NCBI RefSeq assembly: GCF_004364175.1
Contig: NZ_SNZW01000001.1
Span: 62,001-126,000 of the forward strand
From: Maribacter caenipelagi
GTDB taxonomy: Bacteria > Bacteroidota > Bacteroidia > Flavobacteriales > Flavobacteriaceae
Direction of reading: 5' to 3'
Length of the DNA stretch: 64,000 nt
Every line of letters starts with the position of its first letter. Position 1 is the stretch's first letter. Positions 54,348 to 62,646 of the stretch are shown here, one piece after another. Both the position numbers and the translations under genes were made by a program. The notes beneath the pieces are model-generated. The model did not search any database and was not told the DNA's origin. It saw nothing but the letters and a program-made list of their open reading frames with translations.

Positions 54348-54620
54348 ATGAACAAAACAGAATTGATCGATGCAATGGCAGCTGACGCTGGCATCACAAA
54401 AGCTGCGGCTAAAAAGTCATTGGAATCTTTCTTGGGAAATGTTGAAAATTCTCTTAAAAAAGGAGATAGAGTTTCTTTAGTAGGTTTCGGTTCTTGGTCC
54501 GTATCTAAAAGAAATGCAAGAGAAGGTAGAAATCCATCAACTGGAAAAACTATCCAAATCGCTGCTAAAAATGTAGTTAAGTTTAAAGCAGGTGCTGATT
54601 TAGGCAAAGCTGTAAACTAG
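54348..54620 (+). CDS. hup: HU family DNA-binding protein
   Basis: The 90-residue histone-like protein has the HU fold: MNKTELIDAMAADAGITKAAAKKSLE, VSLVGFGSWSV, and the DNA-binding arm RNAREGRNPSTGKTIQI. It bends and compacts DNA as a dimer. ATG 54348 gives the standard HU length; the frame extends upstream without family similarity. It has its own promoter and terminator, so it is monocistronic. Confidence 0.97.
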   Translation: MNKTELIDAMAADAGITKAAAKKSLESFLGNVENSLKKGDRVSLVGFGSWSVSKRNAREGRNPSTGKTIQIAAKNVVKFKAGADLGKAVN

Positions 54621-54641
54621 TTTTACACTGATAAATTTATT

Positions 54642-54668
54642 AAAAGCGCCTTAATTGGCGCTTTTTTT
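54642..54668 (+). terminator. Rho-independent terminator of the HU gene
   Basis: The stem AAAAGCGCC/GGCGCTTTT, with a 6-nt loop and a run of seven T, starts 21 bp after the stop. Confidence 0.92.
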
Positions 54669-54731
54669 ATTTCCATGTTTTTGCATTTAGAAGGATTTGT
54701 CTTACTTTAGGTATATAATCATAGTAAATTA

Positions 54732-55292
54732 ATGATCGCATTAAAGCCAACCAAAGGAAAATTACTAATTGCAGAACCTTCCTTGACAGGAGACGTTTCT
54801 TTCAATAGATCCGTTGTGCTGTTAGCAGAACATAGCAATGAAGGCTCTGTTGGATTTATTTTAAACAAGCCATTAGAATATCAAATAAACGAGTTGGTAA
54901 CCGAAATTGAAATTCCTTTTCAAGTATATAACGGCGGTCCTGTAGAACAAGACAATCTTTACTTCATTCATAAAGTACCACACTTAATAGATAACAGTGT
55001 AGAAATCTCTGATGGTATTTACTGGGGCGGTGATTTTGAAACTACCGTAGAACTAATCAATAAAGAGATTATTTCTGAAAATGATATTCGTTTCTTTCTT
55101 GGCTATTCTGGCTGGTCTTCTCTACAATTAGATGAAGAACTAACTTCAAAATCGTGGATCGTTGTTGAAAACGAACATGAAAGTAGAATCATTCAAAAAG
55201 CCGCAAAAGCAATTTGGAAAGAAAACATGATTCAATTGGGTGGTGACTATCTACTTTGGTCTAATGCTCCCGAAAATCCAAGTCTCAATTAA
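54732..55292 (+). CDS. yqgE: YqgE/AlgH family protein
   Basis: The 186-residue protein matches UPF0301: KGKLLIAEPSL, NRSVVLLAEH, GSVGFILNKPL, VYNGGPVEQDNL and FFLGYSGWSSLQLDEEL. Its molecular function is unsettled; AlgH of Pseudomonas was linked to alginate regulation. The stop shares TTAA with the convergent aminotransferase stop. Confidence 0.95.
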   Translation: MIALKPTKGKLLIAEPSLTGDVSFNRSVVLLAEHSNEGSVGFILNKPLEYQINELVTEIEIPFQVYNGGPVEQDNLYFIHKVPHLIDNSVEISDGIYWGGDFETTVELINKEIISENDIRFFLGYSGWSSLQLDEELTSKSWIVVENEHESRIIQKAAKAIWKENMIQLGGDYLLWSNAPENPSLN

Positions 55293-56146
55293 GTACTAGA
55301 AGTAAGAGACATTCTAGCTGCAGCATTCAATTTACCGATTAGACTTTTGGCTGTTGTATTGACAAAATATTTCTTTCTATATTTTGTAATAGAGATAATA
55401 CCGTCAATATTATTTACAATAAATAACTCATCTGCTTTTTGAAGCTCAAAAGGCGAAATGCTTTCTTCTAGAAAATCAAAATCATTTAGTTTCGAGATAA
55501 TTTCAATGAGCTTTTTTCTTAGAATACTATTAATACAACCATCGGTTACAGGTGCTGTTTTGATCTGACTACCTTTTACCACAAATAAATTGCCATTTAG
55601 AGCCTCTATTACCTGCTTTCTCTCGTTAAGCAACAAACAATCTTGATAATCATTTTCTTGGGCGTAAATAGCTCCTACGACATTCAAAACTTTATTATTG
55701 GTATCTAAATTAGAGAGCATACTAGAATTTTTATAGAAATCTTTAAAAAGCTCTACTTCGTATGATTCTTCATTTAAAATAAAAAACGGATTTATTAACG
55801 TGTTACTAGTAATGAAATAAGAAATACTATTATCAGATGCAGCAGAATCATTACTGCTATTTCTAAAAACGGTGAATTTTATTTGCTTGGCTTCTTTTAA
55901 ATCGCTCTCAGATAGTATTTTTAGAATTTCTTCTTCCATAAACTCCATCGTAAAGTTCATTGGTATCTCCATTCTTAGAATTCTCATAGAAGACATTAAC
56001 CGTAAATAGTGATCCTCTAAAAAAATAATATCACCATTTAAAACACGTAACTCTTCAAAAACGGCATCACCTAGCTGTACTCCCCTATTCTTTTCGTTCA
56101 AAAAAGAAGTATTGTTATCAAGAAGTTCACCATTAAAATTGAACAT
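55289..56146 (-). CDS. class IV aminotransferase
   Basis: The 285-residue fold-type IV PLP enzyme has VQLGDAVFEELRVLNG, a likely catalytic Lys in LDTNNKVLNVVGAIYAQ, and EALNGNLFVVKG. The family covers branched-chain aminotransferase, D-amino-acid aminotransferase and aminodeoxychorismate lyase. The short length and the folate neighbour fmt make an aminodeoxychorismate lyase possible but unproven. A terminator-like hairpin lies directly before the start codon. Confidence 0.88.
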   Translation of the reverse strand: MFNFNGELLDNNTSFLNEKNRGVQLGDAVFEELRVLNGDIIFLEDHYLRLMSSMRILRMEIPMNFTMEFMEEEILKILSESDLKEAKQIKFTVFRNSSNDSAASDNSISYFITSNTLINPFFILNEESYEVELFKDFYKNSSMLSNLDTNNKVLNVVGAIYAQENDYQDCLLLNERKQVIEALNGNLFVVKGSQIKTAPVTDGCINSILRKKLIEIISKLNDFDFLEESISPFELQKADELFIVNNIDGIISITKYRKKYFVNTTAKSLIGKLNAAARMSLTSST

Positions 56147-56172
56147 AAAAAAAGCCTTAAAAAATTAAGGCT
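56147..56172 (-). terminator. terminator of the START-like gene, abutting the aminotransferase start
   Basis: On the minus strand AGCCTTAA-TTTT-TTAAGGCT is followed by a T-run that reaches the aminotransferase ATG at 56146. It lies 27 bp after the START-like stop. It may act as terminator or as a leader hairpin for the next gene. Confidence 0.7.
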
Positions 56173-56198
56173 CAAAGATACTGTAAATAAGGGTATTT

Positions 56199-56582
56199 TT
56201 AGGATGATCCTAATACCTGTTTTAAATCTGAAACTTGGTTCGTCCAAAGCATTTTAGACTCCTCAATTTCATCATCTTCTGCAAAGTCGGTTATAAATAA
56301 TGAAACATCTTTAGTTATTTCATCAACAATTATTTTCATCTCAAAAAAGCTATCATCTTCTGCTTCATCCCAAGCAAAACGTACAAACTCATCAGATTTT
56401 CGTTTTAAGAGTTTAGCTTCTTCTTCAGCTCCGTCCCAAATAAATGTAAACTTTTCTCCTCTAGAATTCACATTATCAGCAAACCATTCTGACAGTCCAG
56501 ATGGTGTTGCCAGGTATTGATATAACATCTGTGGTGAAGACTGTATTACAAACTCAATTTCAAATTTTATTTTATCGCTCAT
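56199..56582 (-). CDS. START-like domain protein (SRPBCC/AHSA1-like)
   Basis: The protein, 127 residues from ATG 56582 (a second ATG two codons upstream is possible), has FEIEFVIQSSPQMLYQYLAT and PSGLSEWFADNVNSRGEKFTF, the hydrophobic-cavity fold of AHSA1-like proteins, then a very acidic second half. It is conserved as a START-like domain protein in flavobacteria, with unknown ligand. It is followed by a terminator. Confidence 0.85.
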   Translation of the reverse strand: MSDKIKFEIEFVIQSSPQMLYQYLATPSGLSEWFADNVNSRGEKFTFIWDGAEEEAKLLKRKSDEFVRFAWDEAEDDSFFEMKIIVDEITKDVSLFITDFAEDDEIEESKMLWTNQVSDLKQVLGSS

Positions 56583-56669
56583 GTTCATGCTACTTTATTG
56601 CGGGCAATATATATATTTCTAAATGATAAAAAAATAAATGTGAGGTATTATTTTTTTCATCAAGTTTTG

Positions 56670-56700
56670 TTGAAGAACAAATAAATTACCACTATATTTG
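56670..56700 (+). promoter_or_regulatory. promoter of tRNA-Met
   Basis: TTG (56670-56672), 20 bp, then TATATTTG (56693-56700) is a textbook Bacteroidota promoter 20 nt before the tRNA. Confidence 0.85.
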
Positions 56701-56720
56701 CAGCCGTTTAAAAATAATAT

Positions 56721-56794
56721 GGCGAGGTAGCTCAGTTGGTTAGAGCGTCGGATTCATAACCCGGAGGTCGGGGGATCGTGCCCCCCTCTCGCTA
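56721..56794 (+). tRNA. tRNA-Met (CAT), likely integration site
   Basis: The cloverleaf has acceptor GGCGAGG/TCTCGCT (two G-U pairs), D stem GCTC/GAGC, anticodon loop TTCATAA, T stem GGGGG/CCCCC and discriminator A. CCA is not encoded. The acceptor and anticodon stems look elongator-like rather than initiator. The T loop is ATCGTGC instead of the usual TTCRANN, swapping bases 54 and 58. A terminator and an integrase follow at once. Confidence 0.93.
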
Positions 56795-56816
56795 CATTAG
56801 TAAATTCAAGTAAAAC

Positions 56817-56847
56817 AACGGTTTAGTTCACTCTAAACCGTTTTTTT
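56817..56847 (+). terminator. terminator of tRNA-Met, abutting the integrase ATG
   Basis: AACGGTTTAG (56817-56826) and CTAAACCGTT (56833-56842) form a 10-bp stem ending in seven T. The last T directly precedes the ATG at 56848. Confidence 0.88.
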
Positions 56848-58195
56848 ATGTCTATATTTCTGCATGCAATTACAATTGAACACGAAAGTGAACACGATTT
56901 AGAACACGATTTGTCTACAAAACCAAACTTTTCAGTACCAAAAATCTATACCGCCAAAGGTGATCTTTCAAAAAGATGGTACGTCTATTTTTCATTTAGG
57001 AACCCAAAAACTAATAAATTGGAACGAATGAAAAATATTTATGGTAAGGCCAATAACTACAAAACCAAGGCAGATAGATTAACAATTCTCACCTCCTACC
57101 GTAAAAATTTATTAAAATTATTGAGAGCTGGCTATAGTCCATTGGAAAATCAATCGGTCGATAAAATTCATGAACCGGATTTAAAGCATGTAAGAGTAGA
57201 CAATAAAATAGAAAAAATTAAAACTGAACATAAAAAGTCTAATAACAACATAGCGAATATAGAACTGCCGACTCAATCGGAAACAAAGGATTTAGGAATG
57301 CCCCTAAAAGATGCCTTCGATTACGTTTTAAAGTTGAAGAAAAATCAAGTTAAAGCTAGAACAGTTCAAGATTATCGACTTAAAGGTCAAGCCTTTTTAA
57401 AATGGCTATCAGAAAATTATCCAAATATTAAATACACCCATCAATTAACTAAAAAAATGTTGCTTGATTTTTTAAACGAAATAGTCATCAATACAAGTCC
57501 AAGAAATAGAAATAATTTCAGATTGACCCTTGGAACTTTTTTACAGACTTTAGAAGAAAATGAAATTATAAAACTCAACTTTATAAAAACGATTAAGGTT
57601 TTAAAATCTGTACCAAATCGGAATAAAACATTTTCTTGAGGTAGAAAAAAGTATATTCAAACATTTAACGAAAGAAGACCCGATATTATTACTATACATC
57701 AAATTTGTTGCCTATAACTTTCTTAGACCTATAGAAGTATCTAGGCTTCGTATTAAAGACGTGGATTTAATAAACAGAACACTTACCTTCCAAGCTAAAA
57801 ACAGTAAGTTAAAAAAGAAAATAATACCCCAAATGCTATTTGATGAAATACCAGACTTATCAAATTTGAATCCAGATCATTTACTTTTTACCCCTACCGA
57901 AATTGGCGGAGCTTGGGATACTAAAGAAACTAACAGAAGAAATTATTTCTCTAAACGATTTAAACAAAAAGTGAAAGAACATTTTAATCTAAACGAAGAT
58001 TTCGGATTATACAGCTTCAGACATACGTATATCACAAAACTATATCGGGTAATATTAAAAGATGCTACACCATTTGAAGCCAAAAGTAAATTAATGTTGA
58101 TAACGGGTCATAGTTCAATGTCCGCTTTAGAAAAATATTTACGTGATATAGATGCTGAGCTTGCCGAAGATTATTCCAATCTTTTAAAAGAATAG
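56848..58195 (+). pseudogene. tyrosine recombinase/integrase interrupted by a +1 frameshift
   Basis: Two frames together encode about 448 residues of a phage-type integrase. Frame one (56848-57639) carries the N-terminal SAM-like part (VPKIYTAKGDLSKRWYVYFS, LKDAFDYVLKLKKNQVKART) and stops at TGA. Frame two holds the catalytic domain: box I Arg (FLRPIEVSRLRIKD), FRHTYI, GHSSMSALEKYL with the Tyr nucleophile. Removing one T from the run at 57631-57634 restores continuity (KTF-LEVEK). It may be a disabled gene, a sequencing error or, less likely, programmed shifting. A TTG at 56911 may be the real start. Confidence 0.9.
56878..56913 (+). repeat. three 12-bp direct repeats at the integrase 5' end
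   Basis: GAACACGAAAGT, GAACACGATTTA and GAACACGATTTG stand in tandem 84 bp after the tRNA. They could be arm-type integrase sites of an att region. They also encode EHES-EHDL-EHDL if the long integrase start is used. Confidence 0.6.
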
Positions 58196-58196
58196 A

Positions 58197-58877
58197 ATGG
58201 ATACAAGCAATACATTAAAACGTTTAATAAATCAGCTCTATAACCCTCTTCTATTTTTTATTCCCAAAAGTATCATCCCTTTAAGTGAACTAAGTGAATT
58301 TAGAAATATTAAAACAGAAGAATTTTTTAATACCATTGTTCTACTTTCTGAAAATAATGCAGCAGAAAAAGTGCTAGCTATAAAAGATTGCACACCATTA
58401 TTAGAAAAGGCGTCAATTCTCAATTATAATACAATAACGTTAATAGACAAAAAGGAAGATGCGAGTTCATTACAATTTTCAACGCTTTTAGAAAGTTATA
58501 TAATGCATTTACGGTTTTATACGTTCATTACTAAATGGATGAATGAAAATGTGACATTTCAGTGCGATGCCAATAAAAAAATCAAGGGATACTTTCAACT
58601 TCAGGCAGATTGTTTTCAATATCACAAAGTCCAAATTGAAAACAAATTCAGTATTCAAATAATTCCAAATCTTAATTCAGCTGAAGTTCTAACCTATATT
58701 AAGAATGACAATGTTCTGCTATTAAAAAATGTCTTTAAACACCAAGAAAAGTTAGATACAATTGAAGCAAGTCCTACACCCAAAAGTCTAAAAAAAATAG
58801 GGTCTCGAAAGCCGGTTTTAATTACCGATGAAGAATCAATGGAATTTCTTTTAAAAACTGTTTTTAATTCAAATTAG
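58197..58877 (+). CDS. unknown protein coupled to the integrase
   Basis: The 226-residue protein starts 1 nt after the integrase stop, so it is translationally coupled. It is mixed alpha/beta without a signal peptide, with a central YIMHLRFYTFITKWMNENVTF and a basic segment (PTPKSLKKIGSRKPV) before the acidic C-terminus. No family is recognised. The position suggests a recombination accessory or element maintenance role, which is inference. Confidence 0.75.
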   Translation: MDTSNTLKRLINQLYNPLLFFIPKSIIPLSELSEFRNIKTEEFFNTIVLLSENNAAEKVLAIKDCTPLLEKASILNYNTITLIDKKEDASSLQFSTLLESYIMHLRFYTFITKWMNENVTFQCDANKKIKGYFQLQADCFQYHKVQIENKFSIQIIPNLNSAEVLTYIKNDNVLLLKNVFKHQEKLDTIEASPTPKSLKKIGSRKPVLITDEESMEFLLKTVFNSN

Positions 58878-58982
58878 AAACAACTCCCCTATTTTAGCTA
58901 AGGTTAGTTAATTAGCTACCCTATCAAAATATCTCGGAAAATTCATTAATTATGCGTCAAACATACGTACATTTAACGCTAA

Positions 58983-59414
58983 ATGGACACAAAATACTAC
59001 ATCTGCACCTATTGTCATGAAGAATTCATACCTAAAAGACGGCATGTGCAAAAATTTTGTAGTGCCACATGCAGGTCTAAAGCTCATCATCAGAAAACAA
59101 AAACATCGAATTTATTACCCGTTAAACAAGCTCCGAAATTTACCAATAAAATTGAAAAAATGAGTGCTGCAGGAATTGGAAATGCTACTGCCGGAGCACT
59201 TGCTGCAGATGTCTTAAAAAATGCTTTTACCAATAACAATAATAAACCAGCAACTAAAGGTGACATACTAGCATTAAGTCAGAAAATTGAACGATACCAA
59301 AGAGTATTGAATATTCCATTAGGTGAAAATGGTGAACTCCCTTATTTTGATATGGTAACCAAGCAAATAGTTTATTTCAAAAATACGCTTCCCTTTAAAA
59401 ATCCTAAATTTTAG
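58983..59414 (+). CDS. Cys4 zinc-finger protein of the integrated element
   Basis: The 143-residue protein starts with a probable zinc ribbon, YYICTYCHEEFIPKRRHVQK followed by FCSATCRSKAHH (C-x2-C-x13-C-x3-C spacing). A small Gly/Ala-rich segment (AAGIGNATAGALAADVLKNAF) and a polar C-terminal part with a short helix (DILALSQKIERYQRVL) follow. It may bind DNA or protein. Its place after the integrase and 226-aa gene marks it as element cargo or a regulator; function is unknown. Confidence 0.8.
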   Translation: MDTKYYICTYCHEEFIPKRRHVQKFCSATCRSKAHHQKTKTSNLLPVKQAPKFTNKIEKMSAAGIGNATAGALAADVLKNAFTNNNNKPATKGDILALSQKIERYQRVLNIPLGENGELPYFDMVTKQIVYFKNTLPFKNPKF

Positions 59415-59437
59415 AGATTTAAAACTGAAACTTCGTA

Positions 59438-60571
59438 CTACCCCACTACACTGCTCAACTTAAACATTGGTAAATACATAGACACTAAAATTACGCCTAC
59501 AAAAATGCCAATCACAATAATAATTATAGGTTCCATTAAGGTGGAAAGTAGTTTCGATTTTTGCTGGACTTCTATCGCATATTGCTGACTTAATCTCTCA
59601 AAGATGTATTCAGTCTGGTTGGTTTCTTCAGCCACCTTGACCAATGAAATCATTTTATTATCAAAGATCTTATTATTTGCCATACTAGCATTTAAACTTT
59701 GCCCAGACATTACATCATTTTCTACATTCTTCAATGCCTCGTTTAAGGGATGAAAATTAATCATTTTCTTTACTAACTGAATACTGTTCAGCATGGGCAC
59801 TTTAGAAGCGGTTAATAAGGCTACAGCTTGCGTGAATTGTGCTAAATACACAGAGGTAACAAAACTACCTATATAAGGTATTCGTTGAATAAATTGATCA
59901 TTAACCGATTTAAACCATTGCTTAGTAGAAAACACTTTTCTTAGTACAATTAACAATCCAATAAACAAGAGCACTAACCAACCATAATCTTTAATAAAAT
60001 TAGAGGCACTGATAATCATTTTGGTTATCCCTGGTAATTCTACCCCATTTTGCTTAAATATATCCTCAAACATGGGCACTACCATACGAAGCATAAATAC
60101 AACTACTAATATTGCCGTACAAAGTATAATAATTGGATAAGTCAAAGCATTCATTAAGCTTCTTCGCTGTTCATTTTTTCTTTCGTAAAACTTACCTAAT
60201 TCTTCTACAATTCTGGGTAATGTTCCTGTTTCCTCACCAATTTTTATAGAAAAATATTCATATTCAGAAAACTCCGGTTTATCTCTTAGTACTTCAAAAA
60301 AACTTTGACCCGCTATCAATTCCGACCCTATTTCGCTAAAAAGGGTAATTTGCTTCTCTTTTTTTTGATTGCCTTGTATTAAGGCAATTGCATCTTTTAG
60401 TTGAATCCCCGCTTTAAGCAACACAGCCAGTTCTGAATAGAAATTTTCCTTCTTCTTATTCCCGAAAGATTTACCAAACGTAATTTCTTTTTGCAACAGA
60501 TTGTTCAACCAATCCTTTTCAGAGGTTGCTTGTTTATTTCTAGCCGTTTGTTCTAGCTTAAAACCACTCAT
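59438..60571 (-). CDS. gspF: type II secretion/type IV pilus platform protein (GspF/PilC-like)
   Basis: The 377-residue inner-membrane protein has two T2SSF repeats (about residues 40-165 and 240-370), with three hydrophobic segments (around 145-170, 195-212 and 345-368). Motifs are ELAVLLKAGIQLKDAIALI, IKIGEETGTL, FTQAVALLTASKVPM and VKVAEETNQTEYIFERLSQQY. It should assemble the inner-membrane platform that builds a pseudopilus. It is the last gene of an operon, overlapping the pseudopilin gene by 1 nt (TAATG). Confidence 0.92.
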   Translation of the reverse strand: MSGFKLEQTARNKQATSEKDWLNNLLQKEITFGKSFGNKKKENFYSELAVLLKAGIQLKDAIALIQGNQKKEKQITLFSEIGSELIAGQSFFEVLRDKPEFSEYEYFSIKIGEETGTLPRIVEELGKFYERKNEQRRSLMNALTYPIIILCTAILVVVFMLRMVVPMFEDIFKQNGVELPGITKMIISASNFIKDYGWLVLLFIGLLIVLRKVFSTKQWFKSVNDQFIQRIPYIGSFVTSVYLAQFTQAVALLTASKVPMLNSIQLVKKMINFHPLNEALKNVENDVMSGQSLNASMANNKIFDNKMISLVKVAEETNQTEYIFERLSQQYAIEVQQKSKLLSTLMEPIIIIVIGIFVGVILVSMYLPMFKLSSVVG

Positions 60572-61041
60572 TATTGCTGATTTATATACGTAACTGGTGT
60601 ATTCTGCTTAAATACAAATATTTCTTGATGTCCTGTATCCTTACTGGTTACTATAGAAATAGCATCTATCTCACCTTGAACCACTTTCTGATTATCAAAA
60701 TAATACGCAATAGATTCAAATTCCATTTCTAAATTTTCTGTTCGAATACTATTTCCGTTTAAAATCTCATACTGCCTTCCTTCCAATTCATTGGAAAGTA
60801 ATATTTTATTATTCTTTTGGTCAACAACTATGAAATCATATCTGCTAAAATCTATCCATAAAGACTGCCTTAGCTGATTTATATCTGTTTTAATGGCATA
60901 AATGGTCTCGATACTCCCCATTTGTCGTTGCACTAAATTTAATACCGCAAAAGCCATACCTACAACAACAGTGGTAATTACTAACACCACCATCATCTCT
61001 TGTAAAGAGAACGCCTTTATTTTGTTTAGTTTAATCTTCAC
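60571..61041 (-). CDS. prepilin-like protein (pseudopilin, GspJ-type)
   Basis: The 156-residue protein has a class III signal: basic leader MKIKLNKIK, cleavage at A-F, then FSLQEMMVVLVITTVVVGMAF with the conserved Glu at +5. A globular C-terminal domain follows with NQLRQSLWIDFSRY. Length and hydrophobic helix match minor pseudopilins. It starts with GTG, overlapping the upstream gene by 11 nt, so the operon is tightly coupled. Confidence 0.85.
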   Translation of the reverse strand: MKIKLNKIKAFSLQEMMVVLVITTVVVGMAFAVLNLVQRQMGSIETIYAIKTDINQLRQSLWIDFSRYDFIVVDQKNNKILLSNELEGRQYEILNGNSIRTENLEMEFESIAYYFDNQKVVQGEIDAISIVTSKDTGHQEIFVFKQNTPVTYINQQ

Positions 61042-61366
61042 CTATTAGAGATTTTCTTATACTCATTTCGGTTTTGGTTTGCTCCGCCTTCATAACTGCA
61101 TATTGTCCCGTTCGTTTTTCATCTGCAACAATAGAAATCTCCCATGACTCATATTCTTCATAGTGGGGCAATTCCAAAACCTTATGAAGATATTGGTATT
61201 CCAAAACATTCATTCGCTCTTCAACTTTGTCTGTATTTTGTCTAATATTTGTTGCGATAATATTATTCAAAACCATACTTGAAATCATAAATATGACTAC
61301 AATAAGTACTGTAGCTACTAATGTTTCCATTAATGAAGATGCCTTTATTTTTTTTAGTAAAGCCAT
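61031..61366 (-). CDS. prepilin-like protein (pseudopilin, GspI-type)
   Basis: The 111-residue protein has a basic leader (MALLKKIK), a prepilin cleavage region A-S and the helix SSLMETLVATVLIVVIFMI with Glu at +5. A short soluble part follows. ETLVA resembles GspI/PilV-type minor pseudopilins. It would need a prepilin peptidase encoded outside the window. It overlaps the 430-aa gene by 13 nt. Confidence 0.85.
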   Translation of the reverse strand: MALLKKIKASSLMETLVATVLIVVIFMISSMVLNNIIATNIRQNTDKVEERMNVLEYQYLHKVLELPHYEEYESWEISIVADEKRTGQYAVMKAEQTKTEMSIRKSLIGED

Positions 61367-62646
61367 TTCATTACTTCTTTATTTTCTACTCTTGACGCCA
61401 ATAACAGACCTACATATTTCTCGGATAACTGTGTACTATTAATTATCCCATTATAGATATGATTTTGATATACACTACCGTTTTCTAAAGCAATGAATCC
61501 GTCTGTATAAATAGTACCATCTACACTCCCTTTCAACTCCACATTTTTGGTACAATACACTTCTCCAATGACTTTAGCACCAGTTTCTATTTTTACGCTT
61601 GGTGTATATTGCTTTGTGGTATTATCATCTATTACCATGACATAACCCTTAACGTTGACACTTTCATTTAAATGAATAGTTGGGGTTTGATTTACAGTAG
61701 CTTTATTATTTGCTAATCCTGAACCTTGAAAACTCTTTTTCTTTTTAACCACCAGTGCCGAAGGGTAAAACAAATTGCACTTTTTACCTACATAAATAGA
61801 TTCGGTAGCAATTGCCTGAAAAGTACCTACCACGCCTTTTTGTATTTCAATCTCTGGTGCCATTAAGACTACATCAGTAAGTTGGGCACTTGCTTCTACA
61901 ATAATTTTAGAAGAAGCTACAATAATTACATTGCCGGTTAATTGTATATTCTGTAATCGTACTGCTCTATCCTTGTAAATTATAGTTTCGTTATTAAAAG
62001 AATTTTTAATTCCTTCAGATGAAAGACGATGTATAATCTCGCCTTGAGGAATAAAATTAGTATTGGTCAATACGTCTATTTGACCCTTTAAATCTAATGA
62101 TAACTTAGGTAAGACAGAATCACTTCTAAATCTTCTGCCATAAAGTAACTCATTTCTATTATATGAGTTACCATTAATATTACCCATCTTCAACCCTTGC
62201 TCCGGTAAAAAGGCGTTTCCTGTTATTTTTGCATTTCCTGCAATTATCATAGGTCTTTGATGGTTATTTAAATATAATGCTGGTAATTCTTCTTGTTCTT
62301 GCCCGCCAATAAGCACTGTTTTGGTATATGAAGTATTTCCATGTACCGCAAGTGATTTTCTTTTTTCAAACACGCCCCAAAACTCTCTTTCAACCGTAGT
62401 TGTTATGGGTATATCTTCTTCTTTTACAACTGTATATTTTTCTCCTATTTGAAAATCGAATTTTAGTGAGGCATCTATACCATAATTGGTTCTTCTAAGA
62501 ACCTCTACCAAAACATCCGTTTTTTTTTCAAAATGCTGATGGGTATAGGTCAATAATAAAAAAGACATCAACAAAACCGCTACAATTGCACCTACAAAAA
62601 GTACAAATTGTAATGCTCCTGCTTTCACTTTTCTAGCTATAATCAT
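61354..62646 (-). CDS. large membrane-anchored beta-repeat protein of the pilus-like operon
   Basis: The 430-residue protein starts with a basic leader and one helix (GALQFVLFVGAIVAVLLMSF), reminiscent of GspK/PilX minor pilins but without the +5 Glu. A large domain follows in which short beta segments of similar length recur (IIAGNAKITGNAF, IQLTGNVIIVASSKIIVEAS, GEVYCTKNVELKGSVDGTI), resembling bactofilin-like beta-helices. It may be a pilus tip or scaffold. It overlaps both neighbours, by 4 and 13 nt. The family is not firmly recognised. Confidence 0.7.
   Translation of the reverse strand: MIIARKVKAGALQFVLFVGAIVAVLLMSFLLLTYTHQHFEKKTDVLVEVLRRTNYGIDASLKFDFQIGEKYTVVKEEDIPITTTVEREFWGVFEKRKSLAVHGNTSYTKTVLIGGQEQEELPALYLNNHQRPMIIAGNAKITGNAFLPEQGLKMGNINGNSYNRNELLYGRRFRSDSVLPKLSLDLKGQIDVLTNTNFIPQGEIIHRLSSEGIKNSFNNETIIYKDRAVRLQNIQLTGNVIIVASSKIIVEASAQLTDVVLMAPEIEIQKGVVGTFQAIATESIYVGKKCNLFYPSALVVKKKKSFQGSGLANNKATVNQTPTIHLNESVNVKGYVMVIDDNTTKQYTPSVKIETGAKVIGEVYCTKNVELKGSVDGTIYTDGFIALENGSVYQNHIYNGIINSTQLSEKYVGLLLASRVENKEVMKWLY

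Noticed and set aside
57634-57640. Programmed +1 frameshift like that of RF2 in the integrase
   Set aside because: The site TCT-TGA does not allow good P-site re-pairing (UCU to CUU), and no stimulating element is evident; mutation or read error is simpler.
57761-58195. Separate small integrase gene starting at GTG 57761
   Set aside because: Conserved integrase sequence continues upstream of 57761 in the same frame (FLRPIEVSRLRIKD), so it is the second half of one broken gene.
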